The notes beneath the pieces were generated by a model. It ran no database searches, was not told the origin of the DNA, and saw only the letters and a program-made list of their open reading frames with translations. Both the position numbers and the translations under genes were made by a program. DNA of 64,000 nucleotides from Pseudodesulfovibrio tunisiensis. Its GTDB lineage: Bacteria; Desulfobacterota; Desulfovibrionia; Desulfovibrionales; Desulfovibrionaceae. The stretch covers positions 2,331,501-2,395,500 of the forward strand of contig NZ_CP094380.1 in NCBI RefSeq assembly GCF_022809775.1, in the 5' to 3' direction. This document shows, in pieces, positions 63,105-64,000 of this stretch; positions within the stretch are counted from its first letter, which is position 1; the number at the start of each line of letters is the position of its first letter.

Positions 63105-64000
63105 ATGACGAATGAAACCCAGATGGCCGAAAAGACCGTTGCCGTTGTCAAAGGCCTGATCATGGACGGCGTTGCCAAGGCGAACTCCGGCCATCCCGGC
63201 GGGGCCATGTCCTCCGCGGACTTCGCCACCATTCTGTATTCGGAGTTCCTGAACTTCAACCCGGACGATCCCCAGTGGTTCAATCGCGACAGGTTCATCC
63301 TGTCCGCCGGGCACGAATCCATGCTGCTCTACAGCCTGCTTCACCTGAACGGGTTTCTGGGCATGGACGATCTCAGGAACTTCCGCCAGATGGGCAGCCT
63401 GACCCCGGGCCACCCCGAAGTGCACCTGACTCCGGGCGTGGAAGCCACCACCGGTCCTCTGGGTCAGGGCTTTGCCATGTCCGTGGGCTTTGCCGCTGCC
63501 GAAGCGTTCCTGCGCGCCAGGCTTGGTGCGGACGTCATGGACCACTTCACCTATGTCCTTGCCTCGGACGGCGACCTGCAGGAACCCATTGCCATGGGCG
63601 CGGCCTCTCTGGCCGGTCTGTGGGGACTGGGCAAGCTCGTGGTGTTCCACGACTCCAACAAGATCCAGCTCGCCGGTCCCACCAGCCGCGTGGACTGCAC
63701 CGACCATCGCAAGATATTCGAGGGCATGTGCTGGCAGGTCATCGAGGTGGACGGCCACGACCACGACCAGATTCGCAAGGCCATTCAGGACGCACGGCTG
63801 GAAAGCTCCAAGCCGACCCTGATCATCGGCAACACGGTCATGGCCAAGGGCACCGCCACCATGGAAGGCGACCACAACACCCACGGCGCGCCCCTCAAGG
63901 CCGACGAGATCGCGGCTTCCAAGAAGAAGCTCGGCCTGCCCGAAAACGAATCCTTTTTCGTTCCCGAGGACGTGATCGCCCACTTCCGCGCCCGTTTCGA
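63105..64000 (+). CDS. tkt: Transketolase (N-terminal part)
   Basis: A thiamine-diphosphate enzyme moving two-carbon units in the pentose-phosphate pathway. Only about 298 codons are in the window, and the frame runs off the right edge. Seen are KANSGHPGGAMSSADF (near 25-40), PGHPEVHLTPGVEATTGPLGQG, and the ThDP/metal motif ASDGDLQEPIAMGAASLAGLWGLGKLV, given here in part as SDGDLQEP...DSNKI. AAGGGTCACACAAA precedes the ATG, 26 bases after rpiB. Confidence 0.95.
   Translation, partial: MTNETQMAEKTVAVVKGLIMDGVAKANSGHPGGAMSSADFATILYSEFLNFNPDDPQWFNRDRFILSAGHESMLLYSLLHLNGFLGMDDLRNFRQMGSLTPGHPEVHLTPGVEATTGPLGQGFAMSVGFAAAEAFLRARLGADVMDHFTYVLASDGDLQEPIAMGAASLAGLWGLGKLVVFHDSNKIQLAGPTSRVDCTDHRKIFEGMCWQVIEVDGHDHDQIRKAIQDARLESSKPTLIIGNTVMAKGTATMEGDHNTHGAPLKADEIAASKKKLGLPENESFFVPEDVIAHFRARF

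Noticed and set aside
1..64000. tRNA, rRNA, CRISPR, prophage or IS elements
   Set aside because: No cloverleaf ends, rRNA-like tracts, regular spacer-repeat arrays or transposase/integrase motifs were seen on reading the gaps. A covariance-model search could still find a small RNA.

Overview
The window is about 64 kb of GC-rich chromosome from a dissimilatory sulfate reducer, most likely a member of the Desulfovibrionaceae. The main evidence is a contiguous set of genes for cytoplasmic sulfate activation and reduction to sulfite: sat, aprBA and qmoABC, followed by a QmoD-like gene. Two other neighbourhoods match what I recall of Desulfovibrio vulgaris: the F0 genes of ATP synthase next to the redox repressor gene rex, and metH next to rpoH. 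I see no rRNA, tRNA, CRISPR array, phage or transposase. All intact genes look chromosomal.

Layout. 1-1480: glmU (cut by the left edge) and a SPOUT RNA methyltransferase. 1699-4506: an orphan TAXI-type binding lipoprotein and a malic enzyme. 4940-7593: sppA and rpsA. 8041-12868: a complete branched-chain amino-acid type ABC transporter (livGKHMF). 13232-13887: a lipoprotein and a small coupled protein. 14315-20298: a PpiD-like chaperone, an aconitase, a small coiled-coil protein and a strongly diverged EPSP-synthase-like protein. 20716-30818: sat divergent from aprBA-qmoABCD. 30819-32151: a gene-free 1.3 kb block made of a tandemly repeated 578-bp unit. 32152-39322: an HD-domain nucleotidyltransferase-like protein, pyrC, pyrB, an amidohydrolase, a radical SAM protein and galE. 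39474-49745: nadE, a frameshifted solute-binding protein, a membrane-anchored WD40 protein, rsmB, a kexin-like S8 protease with RTX repeats, and a hybrid histidine kinase. 49904-52437: rex and the ATP synthase F0 genes. 52739-58072: a DUF3426-type zinc-ribbon protein, hpt, a GNAT acetyltransferase, a TlpA-like thioredoxin and metH. 58459-64000: rpoH, a TPR lipoprotein, a LolB-like lipoprotein, a coiled-coil protein, rpiB and transketolase (cut by the right edge).

How it fits together. Sat makes APS, AprBA reduces it to sulfite, and the membrane complex QmoABC is thought to pass menaquinol electrons to AprBA. A 17-base string (CTTGTTAAAAAATTCAC) that looks like a Rex operator occurs both upstream of aprBA and upstream of rex itself. 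A half-conserved site lies on the sat promoter side and a weaker one upstream of the atp genes. This suggests NADH/NAD+-responsive control linking sulfate activation and ATP synthesis, with the regulator encoded in the same window.

The most unusual non-coding content is three sets of structured repeats. Two roughly 365-bp elements (4572-4935 and 13889-14255, in opposite orientation) share 14-bp terminal inverted repeats and a common layout, but carry long internal hairpins whose sequences differ completely while pairing is kept. The 578-bp tandem unit at 30882-32036 shows a clear compensatory base-pair change between its copies and a perfect 28-bp inverted repeat across the unit junction. All gene calls come from reading the translated sequence and motifs by eye. 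No database search was run.
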